Made by a program: the position numbers and the translations under genes. Positions 7,143-13,632 of a stretch of DNA of 13,632 nucleotides are shown here, one piece after another. The stretch's first letter is position 1, and each line of letters begins with the position of its first letter. The notes beneath the pieces were generated by a model. That model ran no database searches, was not told where the DNA came from, and worked only from the letters and a program-made list of their open reading frames with translations. This DNA is from Akkermansiaceae bacterium UBA5688. Its GTDB lineage: Bacteria > Verrucomicrobiota > Verrucomicrobiia > Verrucomicrobiales > Akkermansiaceae. The stretch is from NCBI GenBank assembly GCA_002420315.1, contig DIHU01000043.1:1-13632 (forward strand), in the 5' to 3' direction.

Positions 7143-7324
7143 TACCTAACAGGGAACAATACTGCCCGATTTACAACTTTATATTGTTAGCTAGATGAAA
7201 ATCTAGCAGCCCGTCTCACTAAACCAACTTCGGGAAAGAGTAATGTTTTACTGATACTGAATCTAACACTAATTTGTGACTTCCTACACAACGATTTCTA
7301 AATAAAACTCCGGCGTTACAACTT
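7143..7324. promoter_or_regulatory. Divergent regulatory region, AraC gene / haem-protein operon
   Basis: This 182-nt AT-rich region separates the AraC gene from the DUF1592-family gene and must carry both promoters. A perfect 7-bp inverted repeat lies at 7190-7207 and a weaker one (AGTAA/TTACT) at 7239-7252. TATA-like hexamers occur around 7180-7185 on both strands, but no convincing -35 partner was found, so I do not name a promoter. Confidence 0.5.
7190..7207. other. Perfect 7-bp inverted repeat with GAAA loop
   Basis: GCTAGAT (7190-7196) and ATCTAGC (7201-7207) are exact reverse complements around GAAA. As DNA this could be an operator between the divergent AraC and haem-protein genes. 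As plus-strand RNA it would be a 7-bp stem closed by a GNRA-type tetraloop. No T-run follows on the plus strand, so a terminator is unlikely. Confidence 0.5.
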
Positions 7325-9511
7325 TTGCACGTTAAATTTCCAACTACAATTTTTGCCACATTACTAGGGCAGCTGGGCTCACTCGCTGGTGATACAGTGA
7401 GTTTCAAGAAGTACATCACCCCATTTCTTGAGGCAAACTGCACCGACTGCCACGACGGGGAGACCCAAAAGGGAAAGGTCGAGCTTCACACCATTGGAGG
7501 CGACTTCTCCAATGGCGATACCGTCGTAATTTGGGAGCGCGTCCTCGAGCAGTTAGAGATCGGCACGATGCCGCCCGAAAAAAAGCCACAACCAACCGCG
7601 GCCGAACGGCAAAAAATCGTTAACTGGATCAAAGAGGGCCTCAAGACCGCTGGAAAAGGCTTTGAAATCGAATCGCGCATGCTCCTGCCCGAGTCTGGTA
7701 ACCGAGTAAACCACGAGCTCCTTTTCGATGGTTCAATAAGCACCCCACCCTTCACTCCATCGCGCCTCTGGAAGATGAGCCCACATATCTATGGCGGTAA
7801 AAAATACCAACCTCATGTCACTGGGGGAATCGAAGCACAACCCGTGAGTTACAAATCAAAGTCCAGCGGTCTTCGTGATTTTGCTGACCAAGAAATCATG
7901 GACGAAGCAGGGTTTCTTGCGCTTCAACTTGCGCTCTCAGACATCATCGCAAACCAAATCCACGACCGTGAACTCGCCCCAATGAGCTACGGTCCCAACA
8001 AAGGTAAGCCGATCCATATCCCCGGAAAGGAGAGCTTTAAAGCGATCTCCGAAGCGCAGGGAAAACCCCCACGCGAGGCACTCGAACGCGTGATTCGTGA
8101 AGAGTTTTCCCGAGCCTGTGGCCGCCCCATCACAGAAGATGAGTTCCCCAAATATTTCACCTTTATGGAACGCAATCTTGCACAAGGTGGAAATGAAGCA
8201 GGACTCAAAACCACGCTATTAGGCATCTATCTCTCTAGCGAGGCGGTCTACCGCATCGAGCTCGGCCGCGGCCCTGCTGATGAACACGGCAGGCACTTCC
8301 TCTCACCTCAAGAAATCGCATTCGCCCTCTCATACGCACTTACCGACTCTCCTCCAACCAACAACCCCATCATCAAAAAAGCATATGATTCTAAAAAACT
8401 CACCAATAAAGCCGAGGTCGAAAAAGTAGTCCGCGCCATGATTGCGGCCGGCGCACCGCCGATCCGCAAACATTTTCCTGCCAGCGCCTTTCATCGTATG
8501 ATTCAAGAAGGTGAGCATGGCTTCGGTTACTACCCACGAATTGTTCGCTTCTTTGAAGAATTTTTCCTCTACCCAAGGGCTGAAGGAACTTTCAAAGATA
8601 GCCCCGGACCAGGAATGGGAGGCCGAGCTTTAATTGGCGCACCCCAAGGTCATATTGCCGCGATCATTAATGAGGACACTCAAGTCTTTAAAGAGCTTCT
8701 AAGTTCGCCCCGCTTCAATAACAGCCAAACACAACTCCTCAAAATGGTTGATGAACGCTATACTAAAAAGCTCAAAACTCAGCCTAAAGAAAAGGCAGAT
8801 GCATGGCGCGCCGACATGATTAAGAAATCCAATAAACTAACCGATGATACTTTCCGCGCAGGGATGCTACACGACCTCAGCTGGCTGATTACCCACTCAA
8901 CAAATGATCAAAACGACCCTGTTCACCGTGGAATCTGGATTCGCACCCATCTGCTGGCCGGAAATGTTCCAGCCCTACCAATAGGGGTCGATGCCAAGAT
9001 CCCCGAGGATCATGACAAGCCCCTTCGTCAGCGGTTTGAAGTCACCAAAGCTAAGGAATGCTGGAAGTGCCACAAACACTTTGAACCGCTAGGAATGCCC
9101 TTCGAAAGCTTCACCGATCGTGGCTGGGTCCGCACCGGCATGTATTACCATAAAAAGCAGAGGCGCTTCGAAACCATGCTCACACCAGATAAGATCAAGT
9201 CGGGCTTGGAAAAAGGAGAACTGATCGAACACCCCTTTGATACGAGCGGAAGAATCACCGGCACTGGAGAGGCTGATATCGATGGCCCGGTCAAGGACGC
9301 CAACGAACTCATGACCAAATTGGCAAAATCCACTCGCGTTCGTCAATCAATCATCCGACACTGCTTTAGATACTGGATGGGCCGTAATGAAATGCTGAGT
9401 GACTCCAAAACCCTTATCGACGCAGAAAAATCCTATCTCGACAGCGGCGGAAAGTTTAGTGAACTATTGGTCTCGCTTCTAACCTCCGACTCCTTCCTCT
9501 ACCGAAAATGA
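7325..9511 (+). CDS. DUF1592/DUF1588/DUF1585 haem protein with N-terminal cytochrome c domain
   Basis: The 728-residue protein starts with a TTG; no ATG or GTG lies between the upstream in-frame stop (7277-7279) and the hydrophobic export segment (residues 5-21), so TTG is the best start although no ribosome binding site is visible. A planctomycete-type cytochrome c domain follows, with the haem motif CTDCH (39-43) and the likely axial-ligand block MPP (82-84). The region at 120-145 (GNRVNHELLFDG, SRLWKMSPHIYG) is not the classical DUF1587 sequence. The middle part matches the DUF1592 type. DUF1588 is marked by HRGIWIRTHLLAGNVPALP and a second CxxCH, CWKCH (579-583), in front of EPLGMPFESFTDRG. 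The C-terminal DUF1585 part ends with RHCFRYWMGRNE and LLTSDSFLYRK. The protein is extracytoplasmic and probably binds two haems. Its biochemical role is not established. It overlaps the DUF1552 gene by ATGA. Confidence 0.88.
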   Translation: MHVKFPTTIFATLLGQLGSLAGDTVSFKKYITPFLEANCTDCHDGETQKGKVELHTIGGDFSNGDTVVIWERVLEQLEIGTMPPEKKPQPTAAERQKIVNWIKEGLKTAGKGFEIESRMLLPESGNRVNHELLFDGSISTPPFTPSRLWKMSPHIYGGKKYQPHVTGGIEAQPVSYKSKSSGLRDFADQEIMDEAGFLALQLALSDIIANQIHDRELAPMSYGPNKGKPIHIPGKESFKAISEAQGKPPREALERVIREEFSRACGRPITEDEFPKYFTFMERNLAQGGNEAGLKTTLLGIYLSSEAVYRIELGRGPADEHGRHFLSPQEIAFALSYALTDSPPTNNPIIKKAYDSKKLTNKAEVEKVVRAMIAAGAPPIRKHFPASAFHRMIQEGEHGFGYYPRIVRFFEEFFLYPRAEGTFKDSPGPGMGGRALIGAPQGHIAAIINEDTQVFKELLSSPRFNNSQTQLLKMVDERYTKKLKTQPKEKADAWRADMIKKSNKLTDDTFRAGMLHDLSWLITHSTNDQNDPVHRGIWIRTHLLAGNVPALPIGVDAKIPEDHDKPLRQRFEVTKAKECWKCHKHFEPLGMPFESFTDRGWVRTGMYYHKKQRRFETMLTPDKIKSGLEKGELIEHPFDTSGRITGTGEADIDGPVKDANELMTKLAKSTRVRQSIIRHCFRYWMGRNEMLSDSKTLIDAEKSYLDSGGKFSELLVSLLTSDSFLYRK

Positions 9512-10899
9512 TCTCCTCACGAAGAAAGTTCACCAAGGGCATGATGCTCGGAGCAAGTAGTGCCGCACTCGCCCCTCTCCTCCGCCAAATGGAAGCGCAT
9601 GCTGCGGGTAACGCGAAGGGGTTCCCGAAACGTTTCGTCTTTGTCGTCAAATCCAGTGGCATTACCCCAAGCGCCATTCGTCCCGAAGGGATAGAAATCG
9701 GTGATGACGATCAACTCCTTGACCTAAATCTCGGCGATTATCGGCTCTCGCCAACTTTACGATCGCTCGACCCCTTCAAAGAAGAAATGATGATTCTGGA
9801 GGGCTTGTCTGGAAGTAACTTCGGAGGGAACCACTCATCCTATTATGGTGCTCTCAGCTGCCATCACTCGCCCGAGAAACCTGCGGCAGCCACCCTCGAT
9901 TGTCTATTAGGACAACTTAATCCTGCGCCTTTTAAAAATTACGGATTTGCGCCCAACGGCCACAGCATTGGCAATAACTATGGCCCGATCGTTCAAGACA
10001 CAGCTGTCTTTCCAAAAATCTCAGCCTATGGCCAGAATAGCCCAATGCCCTATCAGGCAAGCGCCGAAAAAGCCTACCGCGAATTATTCGGTAGCGCTCT
10101 TGATTTAAAAAATGGAGGGAAAAACGAGTTCGCCTTGCAGACCAACCTTCTTGATTTTCTCAGCAAAGATACCAAACGCCTCGCCAGCCAAATTAGCCAA
10201 GAGGAACGCGAAAAACTTGACCACTACCTAAACGCATTCGAATCCGTTCGAGCTCGTAACGACCAACTCGTTTCAATGCAGGAGAAAATCCGTAAGAACG
10301 CACCCGAACTCACTAGCCAGTATGCCTCGACCGTGTTCACTGACCGGGTCTCTACCTTTTTCGACCTTACCGCCGCCTCCTTAATTACGGGGTTGACCAA
10401 TGTGATCTCAATCCGTGCTGATTGGCTCAGCGCCAAGTATGCCACCTTTGGATTTAAGAACACTAGCGTGCACGATATCGGTCATAACAAAATCACCGAC
10501 AACGGGCTCAAATCTGCCGAAGCACGTGATGTCATTCGTAAATTTCAAATCGATCAGATCGCAAAGTTGGCAACTCAGCTCAAAGCAGTCCCTGAGGGTG
10601 ATGGCACGATGCTCGACAACACCATGATCATCTACTTGTCTGACACCGGAGAAGCGCACCATTCCCGCCGCAAGGAATGGCCATTCATCATTGTCGGCGG
10701 ACGTGGCCACAAAATGAAGACTGCCGGTCGCTACCTACGCTATCCCAAATATGGTCAGTCCGGCCACAAGACCATTGGCAACTTGTATAATACGATCCTT
10801 CAAGCAAGCGGGGCCCCGATCCGTGACCATTTTGGCCAACTCGATAATAAGCTCAAGGATCTTGATCTCCGCGGCCCACTATCTGAGCTTACCCTTTAG
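9508..10899 (+). CDS. DUF1552 family protein with Tat signal
   Basis: The 463-residue protein begins with a twin-arginine signal, SRRKFTK (4-10), then a hydrophobic stretch and a likely cleavage after AHA (about 31-33), so it should be exported folded. Family blocks of DUF1552 are visible: RFVFVVKSSGITP (42-54), EEMMILEGLSG, NHSSYYGALSC with two histidines, and near the C-terminus LSDTGEAHH (377-385) followed by WPFIIVGGRG. The last two resemble the metal-site region of the alkaline phosphatase-like fold seen in the related DUF1501 family, but no activity is established. The ATG overlaps the upstream stop (ATGA), implying translational coupling and a joint function with the haem protein. Length is normal for the family and no defect is seen. 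Confidence 0.9.
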   Translation: MISSRRKFTKGMMLGASSAALAPLLRQMEAHAAGNAKGFPKRFVFVVKSSGITPSAIRPEGIEIGDDDQLLDLNLGDYRLSPTLRSLDPFKEEMMILEGLSGSNFGGNHSSYYGALSCHHSPEKPAAATLDCLLGQLNPAPFKNYGFAPNGHSIGNNYGPIVQDTAVFPKISAYGQNSPMPYQASAEKAYRELFGSALDLKNGGKNEFALQTNLLDFLSKDTKRLASQISQEEREKLDHYLNAFESVRARNDQLVSMQEKIRKNAPELTSQYASTVFTDRVSTFFDLTAASLITGLTNVISIRADWLSAKYATFGFKNTSVHDIGHNKITDNGLKSAEARDVIRKFQIDQIAKLATQLKAVPEGDGTMLDNTMIIYLSDTGEAHHSRRKEWPFIIVGGRGHKMKTAGRYLRYPKYGQSGHKTIGNLYNTILQASGAPIRDHFGQLDNKLKDLDLRGPLSELTL

Positions 10900-11155
10900 A
10901 GAACCATTCTTACTCTGCCTTTTCAAGGGCGGTGACCCAACCACCTCAGTCCATTAGAAGCACCTAGCAACCAAAGTCAGATTGATTTGAAATATTCTGA
11001 GCTATTCCAAGCAACCGTGCCATCACGCCAAAAGCAATTTTCTAGCAGTATAAATTTTTACGGTTTTATGGGTTGTCGTTGCTCCTAAATATCTCGATAA
11101 TTGTATAAATTCGCCCCAGAAATTGAACATCCTCTTTTCTCACGCTCCGCTGACA
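10900..11155. other. Intergenic region between DUF1552 and DUF1549/DUF1553 genes
   Basis: This 256-nt gap shows no coding potential. No clear hairpin with T-run follows the DUF1552 stop, so no terminator is named. The second half is AT-rich and carries a good promoter match at 11073-11101. The octamer TATAAATT occurs twice, at 11049-11056 and 11104-11111. Confidence 0.5.
11073..11101 (+). promoter_or_regulatory. Sigma70-like promoter for DUF1549/DUF1553 gene
   Basis: TTGTCG (11073-11078; 4 of 6 to TTGACA), a 17-nt spacer and GATAAT (11096-11101; 5 of 6 to TATAAT). The predicted start near 11108 gives a leader of about 48 nt to the ATG at 11156, or about 135 nt to the alternative GTG at 11243. 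This separates the gene from the upstream haem-protein operon. Confidence 0.45.
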
Positions 11156-13632
11156 ATGAACCACCCCCAGGGAATCAAAGCTTCAACTCATATTAATCAG
11201 GTCTGTGCCAAGAAGAATCATCCGATTTGGACGCTTAGAAAGGTGAACCTGAGAAAATCAATCTCTTGCGTGATCTTGTTGTGCCTGTGGATGTTTTCAA
11301 GCTCTATCGTGTTGGCAGAGAACCAGACAATAAAGGAGGCTCAACGGGAGTTTTTTGAAATGAAGATCCGCCCGGTCTTGGCCGAGCAATGTTACGACTG
11401 CCACAATTCAATCAGTAAAAAGAAGGGTGGTCTGGCCCTCGACTGGAGTCAGCCTTTAAAAGAGGGAGGGGATTCGGGGAAGGTCATCATACCCGGAGAT
11501 CCCAATGAAAGCCTATTGATCCAGTCCATCCGCCATCAGGCGGGGGTAGAGAGCATGCCCGAAAAAGCGCCCAAGTTGATCGATAGTGTCATCGCGGATT
11601 TTACAAAGTGGGTAAGAATGGGGGCTCCGGATCCACGCCACACTCAGCCCACGGCGAACAGTCTAAAAAAAGCGGTGCGCAGCTGGGACGACGTCCGGGA
11701 CGACCGTAAAAAGTGGTGGTCGTTCCAGCCGATCAAAAACCCTGTATTACCGAAAGTGAACAACGCCGATTGGCGCCGCAATCCCATTGATAATTTCGTG
11801 TATGATCGTCTGAAACAGCAGGAACTAGCACCTGGCGACCTCGCCGATCCACTCACTTTATTGCGCCGGGTATCGTTGGTATTAACGGGCTTACCCCCCT
11901 CCCCTGACGACGTGGCAACCTTTACGTCGAGCAAGGATCCAAAACGATATGAAAATTACGTCGACACATTGTTGACCAGCAAAGCTTATGCGGAACGTTG
12001 GGCCCGGCACTGGATGGACTGGTACCGCTACAGCGAAAGTCATGGCAGTGAGGGCGATCCCCGTATCGCCTTTGCCCAGCAGTATCGTGATTACTTAATA
12101 CGAGCCCTGGAACAAGATGTACCATACGACCAGTTGATGATCGAGCATCTGGCCGGCGATTTGTTGGCGAAGCCCCGAATCAATCAAAAAACTCAAATCA
12201 ACGAGTCGGCTATGGGCCCCGCACATCTACGCATGAATCCTTTTGGGTATGGGGTAGTGGACGCCTATCAGGAAATGGTAAATTTCACCGACAATCAGGT
12301 GGATGTGGTGAGCAAGGCCACTATGGCCCTCACGGTGTCATGTGCCCGTTGCCACGATCACAAATTTGACCCTATCAGTCAGAAAGACTACACCCGCTTT
12401 TATGGGGTGATGATTAGCAACCGCCCCGCCACCATTGTGGTGGACAGCCAGGAAAAACAACGACGCCATCAAGACGCAATCAAGCAACTAAAACCTCAAA
12501 TCAAGAAAGCTTTTGCGACCTACTGGCTTTCTCAACTGGAATCACTCCAGGACAGGCTGGAAAAGGTGGAGGGCACAAAAAAACAGCACGACAGTGATGC
12601 CCTGACCCCATGGCTTCGGATCAGCGAGCAGGAGCCGCAAGAATTTAGGTCTTACTGGAAGGGGTTGCAGGAGCATGTCGGGAGGGTGAAGGAGCAGAAC
12701 AGAAAGGTTAAAGAAGAAGCGGTTGCTTACTTTGATTTAGGCGACCCCAAGGTGGTGGCCACCTTTTTCAAAACTGGTAATGGCTCACATCTCTCTCCAC
12801 AACCTGCCGGCTCTTTTTCCTTGAGGGGGGAAGGTAAGAATGTGTTTCGAAATGTATACCCTGCCGGAGTTTACAGCCATCTCATAAGCGACAAACATGC
12901 GGCGGTAATGGGCTCGCCCCGCATGACGGCGGCAGCCAACAACCTTTGGATACGCGCCGCCGGAAATAAAGCCAATAGGCGTTATGCAGTCAGGCACTAC
13001 CCATTTGGAGGCTTGCTGCACGACAATCATCGCCTCGATCAACCTGTTCCCGTGTGGCAGGGCTCACGAAAGATGGATATCTGGCAGGGTGAAAAAATCC
13101 ATTATGAATTTCGCACCGCTCGCGACGTGATCAACCAAGAGGGGGACGAGCGTAGCTGGTGGGGGGTGAGCGAGATTCTGATGGGGCCCGAAGCTCCACA
13201 GAGTATGGGGACTCCTCTGAGTTTGTGGGTGGACACGCCCCCGGTTAACAAAGCTTCTTTGTTGGAAGGGTATCAAACAACCATCCAAAGCATCTTGAAC
13301 AAATGGATGGCGGGCACCGTCAGCGATGAGGAAGCAGAGTTTTTAGGGCAGTTGCTACAGAGTAACGTGCTGAACCATGATATCGAACAGTTACCCGAAA
13401 ACCTAGTGGCACTAGTCGAGCAGTATCGCAGGCTCGAAAATGATATCCCCGTTCCCACTCGTGCCCCCGGAGTTTATGAGGCTGACCCCGTGGATGCCCC
13501 TTTTTTAAATCGTGGCGACCACCAAAGTGAGGGAGAGGCAGTACCCCGGCAGTTTTTGGAAATTTTTGCGAACAAAGCTTACAACAAAAACAGTGGGCGC
13601 CTGGAGCTGGCACAGGATATTGTCGGTGACAA
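11156..13632 (+). CDS. PSCyt1-DUF1549-DUF1553 cytochrome-like protein (C-terminus outside window)
   Basis: The frame is open from the ATG at 11156 to the window end (825 codons visible). A Sec signal peptide is clear at about residues 30-54 (MNLRKSI, hydrophobic core, cleavage after VLA), preceded by 29 polar residues if the ATG is used; the GTG at 11243 begins exactly at the signal peptide and is an equally good start. The planctomycete-type cytochrome c domain has CYDCH (79-83) and later MPEKAP. DUF1549 (PSCyt2) begins around WWSFQPI (187-193), with LTGLPP (243-248) and a second haem-type motif CARCH (396-400) in the diagnostic context CHDHKFDPI. A Lys/Glu/Gln-rich, probably coiled segment covers about 435-525. 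DUF1553 begins near RGDH (786). The protein is extracytoplasmic. The family usually pairs with a DUF1501 protein, expected downstream but not visible. Compared with upstream genes it appears richer in GGG and GTG codons. Confidence 0.88.
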   Translation, partial: MNHPQGIKASTHINQVCAKKNHPIWTLRKVNLRKSISCVILLCLWMFSSSIVLAENQTIKEAQREFFEMKIRPVLAEQCYDCHNSISKKKGGLALDWSQPLKEGGDSGKVIIPGDPNESLLIQSIRHQAGVESMPEKAPKLIDSVIADFTKWVRMGAPDPRHTQPTANSLKKAVRSWDDVRDDRKKWWSFQPIKNPVLPKVNNADWRRNPIDNFVYDRLKQQELAPGDLADPLTLLRRVSLVLTGLPPSPDDVATFTSSKDPKRYENYVDTLLTSKAYAERWARHWMDWYRYSESHGSEGDPRIAFAQQYRDYLIRALEQDVPYDQLMIEHLAGDLLAKPRINQKTQINESAMGPAHLRMNPFGYGVVDAYQEMVNFTDNQVDVVSKATMALTVSCARCHDHKFDPISQKDYTRFYGVMISNRPATIVVDSQEKQRRHQDAIKQLKPQIKKAFATYWLSQLESLQDRLEKVEGTKKQHDSDALTPWLRISEQEPQEFRSYWKGLQEHVGRVKEQNRKVKEEAVAYFDLGDPKVVATFFKTGNGSHLSPQPAGSFSLRGEGKNVFRNVYPAGVYSHLISDKHAAVMGSPRMTAAANNLWIRAAGNKANRRYAVRHYPFGGLLHDNHRLDQPVPVWQGSRKMDIWQGEKIHYEFRTARDVINQEGDERSWWGVSEILMGPEAPQSMGTPLSLWVDTPPVNKASLLEGYQTTIQSILNKWMAGTVSDEEAEFLGQLLQSNVLNHDIEQLPENLVALVEQYRRLENDIPVPTRAPGVYEADPVDAPFLNRGDHQSEGEAVPRQFLEIFANKAYNKNSGRLELAQDIVGD

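Noticed and set aside
10900..10960. Terminator after the DUF1552 gene
   Set aside because: The region holds only a weak GGG/CCC pairing without a T-run.
11644..12125. Minus-strand open frames within the DUF1549 gene
   Set aside because: They are opposite a frame with CxxCH and DUF1549 motifs that is open for 825 codons; they are shadows.

Overview
The window looks like a piece of a chromosome from the PVC group, most likely Verrucomicrobiota and otherwise Planctomycetota. The evidence is the set of protein families: a DUF1592/DUF1588/DUF1585 haem protein with a DUF1552 Tat-exported partner, a DUF1549/DUF1553 protein with a planctomycete-type cytochrome c domain, a SASA-type acetylesterase with a signal peptide, and an SSS symporter preceded by a DUF3311 protein. 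Base composition looks close to balanced by eye. I see no rRNA, tRNA, CRISPR array, insertion sequence or phage gene. The assignments come from reading motifs, not from database searches.

Layout. (1) 1-832, minus strand: 5' part of a secreted SASA/sialate O-acetylesterase-like enzyme, cut by the window edge. (2) 833-1089: divergent regulatory region with a strong hairpin and a small palindrome. (3) 1090-1905, plus: cytosolic sugar phosphate isomerase/epimerase-type TIM barrel. (4) 1917-4443, minus: a two-gene operon, an enolase-superfamily enzyme followed 10 nt later by a secreted alpha/beta hydrolase. (5) 4530-6324, plus: a DUF3311 small membrane protein overlapping an SSS symporter, with a promoter placed so that the message may be leaderless. 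(6) 6321-7142, minus: AraC-family regulator with a cupin-like N-terminus, whose stop codon overlaps the symporter stop. (7) 7143-7324: divergent regulatory region with a perfect 7-bp inverted repeat. (8) 7325-10899, plus: DUF1592-family cytochrome-like protein and its DUF1552 Tat partner, coupled by ATGA. (9) 10900-11155: intergenic region with a good sigma70-like promoter. (10) 11156-13632, plus: a PSCyt1-DUF1549-DUF1553 protein, cut by the window edge.

How the genes may work together (inference): this reads as a carbohydrate or sugar-acid scavenging locus with an extracytoplasmic haem-protein module. Two secreted hydrolases would strip esters from an acylated glycan or conjugate, the DUF3311/SSS pair would import the released acid or sugar with sodium, and the enolase-superfamily enzyme and the isomerase/epimerase would process it in the cytosol. 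The AraC regulator between the transporter and the haem-protein genes is a natural candidate regulator for one or both. The substrate cannot be read from the sequence. Genes are packed tightly: two convergent pairs have a gap of 11 nt or a 4-nt overlap, leaving no room for ordinary terminators.
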